NCBI GenBank assembly: GCA_009746045.1
Contig: RPFO01000392.1
Coordinates: forward strand, 1,910,245 to 1,974,244
DNA length: 64,000 bases
From: Mesostigma viride
Lineage: Eukaryota > Streptophyta > Mesostigmatophyceae > Mesostigmatales > Mesostigmataceae
Direction of reading: 5' to 3'
Part shown: piece after piece, positions 55,081-63,719 of the stretch
How positions within the stretch are numbered: position 1 is the first letter of the stretch
Layout of the letters: each line of letters begins with the position of its first letter
Notes under the pieces: generated by a model
Told to the model about the DNA's origin: nothing
Databases searched by the model: none
Seen by the model: only the letters and a program-made list of their open reading frames with translations
Made by a program: the position numbers and the translations under genes

Positions 55081-56294
55081 TTACAGCTGGACGACGGCCT
55101 GGCGACCCGCGCCGATGTCCATGCGTGACTCGGACTCGGCGAAGATGTACAAGACGAGGTCCGTGCCGCCTGTCTTGGAGACGCGGAGAGTGACGACGCT
55201 GGCCGTGCCCCTCAAGTCGAGACCTGACTGCCACCCTCTCCAGCGGATGGCATGTTAAGGTGTGCTGCCATAGTGAAATATCGCGTGGGCCAATATGCCT
55301 CAGTCACGGTAATGGAGGCTGGAGCCCCAATGTTCCCTTGGTCGCCAAAAGTCGAGAGCAGATTCACCCATGCCTCTGTAGGACCCATAGAGTACGCTGG
55401 GGTCTGGTAATTCCCGTTGATGTCAAATTGGAAGCCAGTGAGCGTGTCGCCAGTATGGAAGAACATAGTATTACCAGCACCGTTCGCAACGTCAGCGGCA
55501 GCAGAAACTTGGACTGCCAAAAGCTTCGAGGCGCTCATGGAAGATAAGCTCGCCTTCATTGAGTATGCGTTACTCGTACCAAGCGACTGCTTTGTTGAAG
55601 TCCAAGTATTCCACGTGTATGGGATAGTCCCACCTTGTGCCAGCCGACTAGACAGGACCTGGCCGATGACATCTTCTTGAAATCGGTACACTTCGATGGA
55701 CCAATAGATATCCTTGAGAGTATACGATAGGCCAGCCCCTGCTGCACTAGGGATGAGAACACCGGCATCCATCAGTGTCACCCTGACCTCGATTGGTGGC
55801 ATGAGAGACATGTCCACAATCCTTGGATTGCCGCTAAGAAACCCGATAAAATGATCAATGCACCCTGGTTTAGCGTCGGCTTCCGCAATATTCGCCACAG
55901 GGGCCGCGACGGCATTGTCAGCCCATCCAGCAGGCCTCTGAGATTGGTTGTAGCTCGACCCTCCATGAGACGCGAGCAGAGTATGGTACAACTGGCTATA
56001 ATCGTTGATGTTGTCAACTTGCTGTCCTCCAACCAAGACTTCTAGTCGCTTGATTAGAGACGAGGTGTGTGACGGAAATGTCGCATATCCAGCGGTAGTA
56101 GCCGTCCATCCCTTGAAGTTCATGCAGATGGTGTGCAAGTCGCAAAAACCGGACGTAGGCAGGCGCACGCTGATAGTCGACCCGTGACGCACGTCAGTGG
56201 CCGCGGAGGTAGTGGAGAGCTGCACCCTTTGGGTCATGTGCTGCCCGAGGGACTTGATGACGTGCTGCATTGAGCGGGGGATAGCGCGATCCAT
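55081..56294 (-). CDS. viral major capsid protein, frameshift near the C-terminus
   Basis: The 360-codon frame starts MDRAIPRSMQHVIKSLGQHM at 56294. Features fit Polinton-like virus capsids: a beta-strand-rich N-terminal half with LIKRLEVLVGGQQVDNINDYSQLYH (the conserved stretch after the first strands of jelly roll 1), and later a second jelly-roll-like half (YWSIEVYRFQEDV..., FQFDINGNYQTP). The frame stops at 55212, but the next frame continues without stops to a TAA at 55081 and supplies a plausible last strand (ASVVTLRVSKTGGTDLVLYIFAES is split across it). Full length would be about 404 residues. The call rests on motif resemblance and gene context. Confidence 0.75.
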
Positions 56295-56322
56295 CGATGT
56301 ATACCCATGTGCTTAGATTATT

Positions 56323-56610
56323 TTACCGTAAGATCTCTCCTAGTAATGGGTTGTCTTGTCGGTGAGCCTCGACCCTCTTGTCAAAGCTCGAGAGTGCCTT
56401 CAACCCAGCGTCCGCGAACCCCGCGATGTTGCTGAGCACCGGCGTGTTCCTCACGATTTCTCCTGGCACCCCTCCAAAAACGGCGTCCGCGGTCTTCAAC
56501 AAAGCCTGTGCCGTGCGCGCGCCATGGCCGACCTTTCGAATAGCATCCCCCGCAGCATGGCCGACTTTACGAACGACAGAGGCGACCTTTCCGAAGACTC
56601 GATCAAACAT
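56323..56610 (-). CDS. viral small basic protein with amphipathic helix
   Basis: A 95-residue ORF beginning MFDRVFGKVASVVRKVGHAAGDAIRKVGHG, a strongly amphipathic, basic helix, then a neutral helix (ALLKTADAVFGGVPGEIV). It ends just before the capsid gene start region. Adenoviruses and related viruses place a small membrane-active or core protein next to capsid genes, so a similar role is possible; that is analogy, not homology. Confidence 0.6.
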   Translation of the reverse strand: MFDRVFGKVASVVRKVGHAAGDAIRKVGHGARTAQALLKTADAVFGGVPGEIVRNTPVLSNIAGFADAGLKALSSFDKRVEAHRQDNPLLGEILR

Positions 56611-56611
56611 T

Positions 56612-57451
56612 TCAACTTTGATATGGTATAGGCTGAGAAAATTTGTCGTCTGGGTCCTTGAGCGCGACGTACTTCAAGACCCGCGATATCTTGCGGGCCT
56701 CTGAGCCGATCACTTTCTGCGGCGAGATGCGGAAGGCTAGCTGAGCAACCCAGTCGGTGTACACGTCTATCGGCTGGTCATCCTCGTCCAACAACCGCAA
56801 CGAGATGGAAGTTGGCGACTCTCTCAAATGCTGCCACAGAGGCTGGTACGACATCCACACTATGGGCTCCAGGTACTGCGACATCACTGGCAGGACGGCA
56901 AGGAGCCCGCCATACTGGGCGCCCTGGGGGGAAGATACCACATTCCCGCGGACTAGGTCGGTGTACACGAACACGGAGCTCAACCGACCGTTTGTGGCAG
57001 GTCTGTTCGAAGTGAGAGACGTCGTGGATTGGTATGCTAGTGGGAGAAGGCCGAGTACCCTTCCTGCGTATTCAGAGACCTGGATGGAAAACGCATTGGG
57101 AGATGAAAAAGTGTACTTGCTCTTCGCGCGATCGTATGTCACCGTCATCCCAGGGTCGTGCACTCGTAGTGCGTTCTCAATGTTGGCCCTGTTCTCCAAA
57201 CACGTGTATGAGCCGTGGGGGAGAAATATCTCATGGGTGTCTGATGTTACTTGTGTGGTGAAAAGGAACTTGTTATTTCTCGAAGTGATGTGCGCTTGCT
57301 CGTATGGGACTGAGAGTAACTCGAGACCCACGTCGTGGAAGTCGTCCAAAAGGCCCATGGGGATGTCCCACGTGGGAGCAGCCAAGTCACCCCTCGCCCT
57401 GTCAGCAGTTCTAAGGGTCAAAAGGATCGTCTCTTGAACATGGTCTTTCAT
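56612..57451 (-). CDS. viral virion protein, candidate minor capsid (279 residues)
   Basis: An intact ORF starting MKDHVQETILLTLRTADRARG. It includes PYEQAHITSRNNKFLFTT, a KSKYTFSSPNAF segment, a LRLLDEDDQPIDVYTDWVAQLAFRI strand pair near residues 230-255, and a lysine/proline-rich tail. The last pattern (L-L-D-E-D-x-x-x-I-D..., then a hydrophobic strand) recurs in virion proteins of PLV-like viruses as far as I recall, but I cannot confirm it. The gene sits directly upstream of the small basic protein and the capsid gene in the transcription direction. A penton-type jelly-roll role is inferred from position and size. Confidence 0.55.
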   Translation of the reverse strand: MKDHVQETILLTLRTADRARGDLAAPTWDIPMGLLDDFHDVGLELLSVPYEQAHITSRNNKFLFTTQVTSDTHEIFLPHGSYTCLENRANIENALRVHDPGMTVTYDRAKSKYTFSSPNAFSIQVSEYAGRVLGLLPLAYQSTTSLTSNRPATNGRLSSVFVYTDLVRGNVVSSPQGAQYGGLLAVLPVMSQYLEPIVWMSYQPLWQHLRESPTSISLRLLDEDDQPIDVYTDWVAQLAFRISPQKVIGSEARKISRVLKYVALKDPDDKFSQPIPYQS

Positions 57452-57455
57452 ACGC

Positions 57456-57686
57456 TTAGCTCTCTACCATCAACTCCGATTTGATTTCGGGTCTATTCAG
57501 AACTACCACTTCGCCCTCTTTTGCGTCCTTGAAAGCGCGTTTGAGAGCGCGCTTTCCTTTCCCAGTCATAGGTTTCTTTCTACAATACAAAAACGCGGCC
57601 TCGATGAACTCTCGTGGCATGCTAGGGTACAGTACCATCCACTGAGAAATCTCGATCAGGTCAGACTCTGTGAAAATTGGATCCAT
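57456..57686 (-). CDS. viral small protein, 76 residues
   Basis: Start MDPIFTESDLIEISQWMVLYP, acidic then a basic patch (RKKPMTGKGKRALKRAFKDAKEGE). It ends 4 bp before the start codon of the next gene. No family recognised. An A/T-rich leader (AATATTACGC before the ATG) may be its promoter. Confidence 0.5.
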   Translation of the reverse strand: MDPIFTESDLIEISQWMVLYPSMPREFIEAAFLYCRKKPMTGKGKRALKRAFKDAKEGEVVVLNRPEIKSELMVES

Positions 57687-57715
57687 TGCGTAATATTATC
57701 ACACACAGATATTTT

Positions 57716-58057
57716 TTAGGCACGGATACCCGTAGCCATTCCCAAGGCAGCTAACCTGGCTGCTCTCATCCTCTCTCTTCCACCCGAGCCAACTACCACT
57801 GGCTCACCGCCCACCGTCCTGCCTTGGGGCCTTTTATGAATTCTGTTGATATGAGTCGTCCTTCCGCCTTGGCTTTTAAAGTCCCTCGTGCATCCAGGCT
57901 CGGTGCACGGAAACCGGGCAGGTCCGGTTCCGGTATCTGATGTCAAAGGTGGCGCTGGCTCTCTAGGCACCGCGGTCTCACCGAAGACAAACATGGGATC
58001 CGTTCCCATTTCCGCCGTCTCCTTCCTCCCACTCGCACCACCTCGGTATATCTTCAA
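57716..58057 (-). CDS. viral C2H2 zinc-finger protein
   Basis: A 113-residue ORF with one classical finger near residues 50-75: FPCTEPGCTRDFKSQGGRTT then HINRIH (C-x4-C-x12-H-x4-H). Basic flanks (HKRPQGRTV, RERMRAARLAAL) suggest DNA binding. It overlaps the preceding gene (58054-58458) by 4 bp (ATGA), a compact viral arrangement. Confidence 0.7.
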   Translation of the reverse strand: MKIYRGGASGRKETAEMGTDPMFVFGETAVPREPAPPLTSDTGTGPARFPCTEPGCTRDFKSQGGRTTHINRIHKRPQGRTVGGEPVVVGSGGRERMRAARLAALGMATGIRA

Positions 58058-58458
58058 CCTTCTACCGACCCTGAGACCTGTTGCTCTAGCGGGAGCTGCG
58101 GTGGCGCCACTACAACCGGCTCATCGGATGTTGTAGCAGCTGCCGTCGTCGCGCCGCCAGCCGCGGTTGCTGGTGTGGCGACGCTTACGCCACCTCCTAA
58201 TGAGTTGTCGATTGGCATCATCGGGACGCGAACCGGTTGCGCGACGTTGGACAGGGCCGCCAACAGAATCGCGTCTCTGAACCCGCGAGCTTCCGCTACT
58301 TTCCCCTTGGCAGCGGGAGCTCTGTGTGGTCGCGAGTTGATTACGATCGTGTTCTTGACGGAATTGGAGGACCTAGAGGAGACTCTTGTGGACGTCGTAG
58401 TGGTAGGCGCGCGTTTTCGTCCTGAGCGTCGGCCGCGTTTCGTTTTCCTTGGTGGCAT
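58054..58458 (-). CDS. viral basic core-like protein
   Basis: 134 residues. The N-terminus is strongly basic (MPPRKTKRGRRSGRKRAP), followed by a Ser/Thr run, then RPHRAPAAKGKVAEARGFRDAIL, and an Ala/Val/Thr-rich tail. The composition resembles virion core or DNA-condensing proteins. It ends in a 4-bp overlap with the zinc-finger gene. Confidence 0.55.
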   Translation of the reverse strand: MPPRKTKRGRRSGRKRAPTTTTSTRVSSRSSNSVKNTIVINSRPHRAPAAKGKVAEARGFRDAILLAALSNVAQPVRVPMMPIDNSLGGGVSVATPATAAGGATTAAATTSDEPVVVAPPQLPLEQQVSGSVEG

Positions 58459-58598
58459 GTTTACTTATGCGAGAGATTTTTATGCGCTCGTCCACGTGAT
58501 CGTCTTCGACACAGCCGTTGCGGCGGTCCCAGCTCGGGATTTGCAGAAGTTGTTGGATAGGGTGATAGGGGCAGAGTAGCCTGTTGGTGGGATCCGGT

Positions 58599-61500
58599 TT
58601 AAATGTAGCAGGATTTGGAACTTGCCATCATCTTCTGTGTACCCGGGACGACGGACCAATAAGGCGCGAATATCAGGAATGGGAGCCCGGTTCCCACTGC
58701 TTTTGCCTTCATTCGATAAGGGTTAGAGAGGTCGAGGATGGTTGGTAAGGCACCCGTGAAATTGACGCGAAGGTACACGTGCTCCAAGGACGTTGGCAAA
58801 GTGAGCTCGCTTTGGTTGGCTGGGTCGTGGAATGACAGCGTGGCCGTGGGGGTACCGTGCCATAGCTGAGGGATGAAGTAGTCGTACACAGGAGGCCGCA
58901 GACCGGGGATGGTGTGGGATATCCTCCGCGTCTCGTTGATGTCAGTGAACTGGGCGACGTCTAACCCATGAGTTGTGCCTATTAGCACCAATGCGTTGTC
59001 ATAATACCCACACACGCTCGTATCGAGGACAAGAGCACCGGGTCCAGAAAGGGTGGGACTGAGCACAGTGGCAAATGTGACCGTTGCAAGGTGAGTGAGC
59101 CCACCAACGACTGGTACAAACGTGTTTGCGAGGGTGGACGTGATGGTTACCGTGTTTGTCCCTGGGGTGAAGACATTTGTACCCCCTGCCCACTCCGCTC
59201 CAAAGACACATGTAACCTGCCCGGCAACATTGCTCACTTTTGTCGGGTCGAACCCCATGACAACGCTGAACTTCTTAATGGCTTGACGGGCTGGAAGTAC
59301 TCCATAGAGTTGGACAGGGTACGTCACGAGTTGCGCCTCATAAGACGTTGTTGGGCACTTGACCACTGTGTGAATCATGCTTTCATCCGTCAACGTGAGC
59401 TCCTTGAACCATAGATTGGTAGCTCCAGGCACTGGCTTTGTTACGGAATACTTGCCGAAGATGGAACAGTTCTGCCCCGCGGTGCCCCGGTGTCGTAGTT
59501 GGATCACATCTCCTCCCTTTGTACAGGTCCCGGAGGGGTTATTCGTGAAGATGGAATCTAGCTCAACAGCCGTGAGATCGTCTTCGATGTTCGCTATTTC
59601 AATGGCGTGGTATTCTCCTGACAGGTGCATAACTGGCCGTAGGGGCATTGGCACGTATGGATCAATGATATCTGTTGGCGTGGATGTGAAAATCCCGGCG
59701 CTGTTTGAGATTTTTGTCATCTGACTCATCCTAGTTGGGAGTGTCTTGGCTATATACCTCTCGACTATTCCGTCAGACCGTCGTCGAAACGCAACCCAGT
59801 AACTCAACTGCTGCCTCCACGAGCTATTGAGTGTGTATCGCACTCTTGCCTTGAGGTTGTCATACAGGTCGAGAGCATAGTCGGAGTGGTGAAGGTTGAC
59901 CCCAAGCATGGCCCAATGGGTCGTTTGAGCGTTTCTCCAATTTGAGTGTCCGTCCGTAACGGCCGGATGATACTTTCCAGATAAACTCATCGTGTTCTCA
60001 GCAAATGACACAAAAGCGTCATTGCTTCCAAGATACATGCGAAAACACATGCAGAACGGACCGTCTATTAACTCGTTTGCAAAAACGACACACTTTGATG
60101 GAGCCGGCGTGGCTGTTTTTATCAAATAAAAGCTCGTGGGGTCATTCGGTTCAAAGTAGTACTTCGATGACTCTGCCTGAGAAGTCGTGAAGATATTACG
60201 AGAAAGGACGTCTAAACTGCGAAGGGTGTCATGAGTCCCTTCTACTGTCGCGTTCTCCCCAGAGAGGTTGGGGTAGTCTCTTGGGCATGTGAAGCTGTAA
60301 TAAATGTCCGTATTAGCGCTTTCGTGGTCGGTTGGTGTGTACGTGAAATAGTTAATCCCTGACAAGGTTGCCTTGACACCCCCCTCTATATGCAAGTTGA
60401 AACTGACTGGGTTTTCGAGGTTCATCCCCCACCCAACGACAGGGTCCGCCAGTGCTGTAATTGCTATCCTCATTGGATTCGCGTATGATACAAACTTGCT
60501 CTTTGATCGTATCCCACTAGAGGTTGTAGAAAGTTTCGAGACACCTACCATGACCCCCGCCTTCCTAGTCGTAAACGAGGTAATGGTAGAGTCATCGAAG
60601 AGGTCTAGCTCGTAACTCAGCCATTTTCCCGTGTCGGTACTTGTCAAGTTGGTAACTAGAGCATCCTCACCACGCAGTCCTCCGTTCACAGATAGCGTGA
60701 ACCCGCCAATCGTCGGAGAGGCCTCCGTGAGTCGAACGTTGTTGATGTACCATCGCAAAGGGAGTTTTCTCAGGTAGGCGCTAGGGACGCAATCTTTGAT
60801 GCCTTGTACTATCGAAAGCCCTGGGATGCATTCATACGTCTGAAAAGGGTAGGTGACTACTAGCCAAGTGACAGCGTTCAATTCATCGATCCTGCCAATT
60901 CTCCAGCTAGAGAGTTTTGCATAGGATCGGGTTATTGTGAAAGAACGCCCGGTTAGCGCGGCAGGGCGGTTGTGGTCTCTCATGGTGGAAAACGAGATTT
61001 GCTCGACTAGCAAAGGGCTACCCGAAAATCGCGTCCCGCCATATCCAAAATACAGGTCCTTGAAATACGGGTATCCGACATCTGGGTTAACCAAGTTGTT
61101 CCCCGCTGCATAAAATGAGGACTGGTAGTCTCTCGCGACAAAATCGCAAATTCCGCTCACTTCTCCGCTGTTGACGATGTATGGCAACTCAACACGCACG
61201 TCTTGGTCATTGATGACGCTAAAGGCATTGTCATGAGAAGCCGTCGTTCCATCTTCATAATGCATGACAAATGGCGCGTTTGGATTTGTCAGAGTAGTAT
61301 AGCCGATACCCAAGTTGTCGAACAGAAAGTCTAGCTGTGTGCGGGTCGGTATTCGATGGCCTGGGTCTTGGAGCGTATCAGCGTCAAAATGGAATGACAT
61401 GACCCCATTGCTCGGTGTCTCGATGTCTATGAAGCTGCTTTTTACGTACATGTTTTCGAATATGGCTTGGTCTTTAAACCACGATTTCCCATCCACTACC

Positions 61501-61757
61501 AGCTTAAAAAATGACTCGATAGGGTCCGCGGCCGTCTCCTCGTCGTAATCATCGCCTAAACGCAAACTTGTTGGCTCACTTGGGTAACACACCCGCACGC
61601 CATCAACAATCGTATGCAAGTCAAATGGATGAACCTGGGATAATTGCAACGCTACAATGTCCTGTTCAACGCTTGCGATTCGCGCGTCTGTTTCTTGGTC
61701 GACCGTCAAGCCGGTTGCGAGGTTTATGGGCCGGTTGAGAGTCGAAATCACTACCAT
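58599..61757 (-). CDS. viral giant fibre-like protein, 1052 residues, intact
   Basis: The largest intact ORF in the window. It starts MVVISTLNRPINLATGL, with a short helical segment (TDARIASVEQDIVALQLSQV) near residues 22-42 that may trimerise. The rest is almost all beta-strand-like, rich in Ser, Thr, Asn, Tyr and Gly with scattered Cys and no membrane helix. Near residues 850-960 a pattern of KFSVVMGFDPTKVSNVAGQV, then TVTITSTL and LATVTFATVL, resembles a cohesin-type beta sandwich. This fits a receptor-binding fibre or spike. Length and intactness contrast with its damaged neighbours. The gene is transcribed away from 61782 across a 24-bp gap. Confidence 0.7.
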   Translation of the reverse strand: MVVISTLNRPINLATGLTVDQETDARIASVEQDIVALQLSQVHPFDLHTIVDGVRVCYPSEPTSLRLGDDYDEETAADPIESFFKLVVDGKSWFKDQAIFENMYVKSSFIDIETPSNGVMSFHFDADTLQDPGHRIPTRTQLDFLFDNLGIGYTTLTNPNAPFVMHYEDGTTASHDNAFSVINDQDVRVELPYIVNSGEVSGICDFVARDYQSSFYAAGNNLVNPDVGYPYFKDLYFGYGGTRFSGSPLLVEQISFSTMRDHNRPAALTGRSFTITRSYAKLSSWRIGRIDELNAVTWLVVTYPFQTYECIPGLSIVQGIKDCVPSAYLRKLPLRWYINNVRLTEASPTIGGFTLSVNGGLRGEDALVTNLTSTDTGKWLSYELDLFDDSTITSFTTRKAGVMVGVSKLSTTSSGIRSKSKFVSYANPMRIAITALADPVVGWGMNLENPVSFNLHIEGGVKATLSGINYFTYTPTDHESANTDIYYSFTCPRDYPNLSGENATVEGTHDTLRSLDVLSRNIFTTSQAESSKYYFEPNDPTSFYLIKTATPAPSKCVVFANELIDGPFCMCFRMYLGSNDAFVSFAENTMSLSGKYHPAVTDGHSNWRNAQTTHWAMLGVNLHHSDYALDLYDNLKARVRYTLNSSWRQQLSYWVAFRRRSDGIVERYIAKTLPTRMSQMTKISNSAGIFTSTPTDIIDPYVPMPLRPVMHLSGEYHAIEIANIEDDLTAVELDSIFTNNPSGTCTKGGDVIQLRHRGTAGQNCSIFGKYSVTKPVPGATNLWFKELTLTDESMIHTVVKCPTTSYEAQLVTYPVQLYGVLPARQAIKKFSVVMGFDPTKVSNVAGQVTCVFGAEWAGGTNVFTPGTNTVTITSTLANTFVPVVGGLTHLATVTFATVLSPTLSGPGALVLDTSVCGYYDNALVLIGTTHGLDVAQFTDINETRRISHTIPGLRPPVYDYFIPQLWHGTPTATLSFHDPANQSELTLPTSLEHVYLRVNFTGALPTILDLSNPYRMKAKAVGTGLPFLIFAPYWSVVPGTQKMMASSKSCYI

Positions 61758-61781
61758 TTATTATCTGCCTAGAATATAAAC
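61758..61781. promoter_or_regulatory. divergent promoter between fibre and coiled-coil genes
   Basis: A 24-bp gap, the only place where transcription diverges. It contains tagaatataaac, with TATAAAC 6-7 bp before the plus-strand ATG, and an A/T-rich end toward the minus gene. Confidence 0.5.
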
Positions 61782-62309
61782 ATGGCCTCTGAGGCTTCAG
61801 AGACCCCAACGAGCTACCAAGACGAAACCTTCGCCGAGACGCGGGAAGAGCAGGTTGACCTGGTCAAGACAATTCGAAAGGGACAACCGCTGAATGATGA
61901 ACAGAAAAAAGCCCTTCGCGACAAAATGAGAGTTTACCAGCAACGCGCAAAAGCCGAGAGGGAGAAGAGACGAAACGAGGAAAAGGAGGCAGAGATAACG
62001 AAACGTAAGGTCCTTGCAAAGGAATTGGAGATTCAGCGGCAAAGGCTAGTCGAACTGGAGCTGCAAGAAGCCCGTAACAAATCGCGCATTGAACGCCTTC
62101 TCGCTGAAGATTCTGTCGCCTCAACCCCCGCCGACACGCCAAAACCAAGACGGGGTCGAAAGCCCAAGGAGACAGAGCCGGACTCTCCGCCATCCCCGAT
62201 CAAGACCCGGCAGCTCCCACCTCCACCACCGCCACCTGCCGCGATGACGCCATACGAGATGCGCATGGCCGCCATCCGCGCGTCTCTCCTTGCTAGTCTG
62301 GACGATTAA
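61782..62309 (+). CDS. viral coiled-coil protein with basic and proline-rich tail
   Basis: 175 residues. Residues about 40-110 are a charged coiled coil (KKALRDKMRVYQQRAKAEREK, EITKRKVLAKELEIQRQRL). Then a Pro/Arg/Lys segment with PKPRRGRKPKE (AT-hook-like) and a PPPPPPP run. The end is helical (YEMRMAAIRASLLASLDD). No family recognised. It is the first gene of the rightward cluster, 13 bp before the ATPase. Confidence 0.65.
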   Translation: MASEASETPTSYQDETFAETREEQVDLVKTIRKGQPLNDEQKKALRDKMRVYQQRAKAEREKRRNEEKEAEITKRKVLAKELEIQRQRLVELELQEARNKSRIERLLAEDSVASTPADTPKPRRGRKPKETEPDSPPSPIKTRQLPPPPPPPAAMTPYEMRMAAIRASLLASLDD

Positions 62310-62321
62310 AATGTCTTCAGA

Positions 62322-63203
62322 ATGATAATGGCTATCATCGAAGAGCGACGAATTCATTCACTCGAGAACAAAGACATCAAGCAACGATACGCCCCACAGC
62401 GTCCTGCTCCACCGAATATGCCGAGTCTTCATTTCATCGCAAACTTCTGCGGAGCTCGACGGTCTGGGAAAACTACATCGGCAGTCAACATGGCGAAGGC
62501 TTACTTTGCTAACAACTCATTCGACAAGCTGTACCTCATTTCAGGGAGTGCCCACACGGAGCCAAAATACAAGAGCTCCCGGAACCAGCTATGACGATGG
62601 AAGTCTACTCTAACCTGGCATTCGATGGGATGATAGATCATATCAAGTCTGACCTCCACGAATACGAGAGGTACAAGGACGATCTCAAGGTCTGGGAAAC
62701 GTTCAAACGCGAATACGTGGATGGGAAAAAAACGCAGAACTCATGGACCTCTCCATGTACCTACGCCTTGATGCAATGAACTGGGATAAACCTGCGACAA
62801 GGTTCGAGCACGGTCCTCCTTCGTCGCTCATTCTGATAGACGACATGCAAGGCAGTGCCCTCTATCAGAGCTCTAGCAAAAACGCTGTTGCGGCTTTCGC
62901 GTTCAAACACAGACACTTCCTCACGAGCATGATTTTCCTGACACAGGCGTACACGAGCGGTGGCGTACCACGAGCAGTGCGAGCGAATATATCGTTTCTT
63001 GCGCTGTTCAGAACGAAGGACCATCGAGCCGCGCGACAGATCGCGGAAGAGAGCGCGGGGCTGTGGCGCCGGACGAGTTTCTCGCGCTATGGGACCACGC
63101 CGTCAAGGACGATCCTCACGACTTCTTCGCTGTCGACTTCGACCAGCGCGACCCGAAAAAAATGTTTCGTCGAAACTTCAATACATTTCTCTCGATAAAA
63201 TAA
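62322..63203 (+). pseudogene. viral genome-packaging ATPase (FtsK/HerA, A32-type), frameshifted
   Basis: The enzyme that pumps viral DNA into the capsid. The first open part starts MIMAIIEERRIHSL and has the Walker A motif GARRSGKTTSAVN. A later part has Walker B SLILIDDMQGS, then IFLTQ and RANISFLALFRTKD, matching the sensor and arginine regions of A32-like ATPases. Joining the frames requires three one-base shifts: near 62570, at the run of seven A near 62724, and near 63058. The last frame runs to a TAA at 63201-63203 with a basic end (KKMFRRNFNTF). Two of the breaks are at homopolymers, so sequencing indels are a real alternative to decay. Confidence 0.9.
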
Positions 63204-63225
63204 TTTTCTCTGAACATGATATACT

Positions 63226-63719
63226 ATGGATATTCCGTCCACCAAACGATACGCAGGCGCCGAGAAGGAGTACGTGTTGGACACCCAAGCACTCCTCCGA
63301 TATTGTTCGGGTTCTCGACTGGGCAGAAAACTCTAGAACGTGTCGTCAGGATCCTTCAAGAAGCAGGCCACCACGACACGATTCCGTCCACCTGTCACGA
63401 CATGAGCCCCGAAATCCGATTGGCCATCCTCGCCTTGGTGGGCGATCGCAGGCGTCCACGTGGGCGCTCACCCTCCAAAACGGAAAAACGACACGAACCG
63501 AAACGGCCTCGAGGGCGCCCAAGGATCCACCCCGTAGGGTATAAAAAGCCTCGAGCCAAAAAATTGTCTCATGTTCAGTCATCAGATGACGGTGACCGTA
63601 GAGGAGCGTCGCGAGCAATGGCGACGGGCCCAGGCGAAGAGGCGAGCAATCGCCCGCGACCAGACGAACTGCATCTCGGCGAAAAGCAAGGTCAAGAAGG
63701 GCGTCTGGAATCCCAGTGA
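63226..63719 (+). pseudogene. viral AT-hook protein, frameshifted
   Basis: I prefer the ATG at 63226 (MDIPSTKRYAGAEKEYV), 10 bp after another ATG at 63216, because this frame reads more like a protein. It meets a stop near 63336 but continues in the next frame as LFGFSTGQKTLERVVRIL. A strongly basic region follows with KRPRGRPRIHP, a typical AT-hook (RGRP core) for minor-groove binding. It partly overlaps the next ORF, so its true end is unclear. Confidence 0.5.

Noticed and set aside
56757-57437. 226-codon plus-strand ORF
   Set aside because: Antisense shadow of the viral virion protein at 56612-57451, which has better codon context and operon-like spacing.
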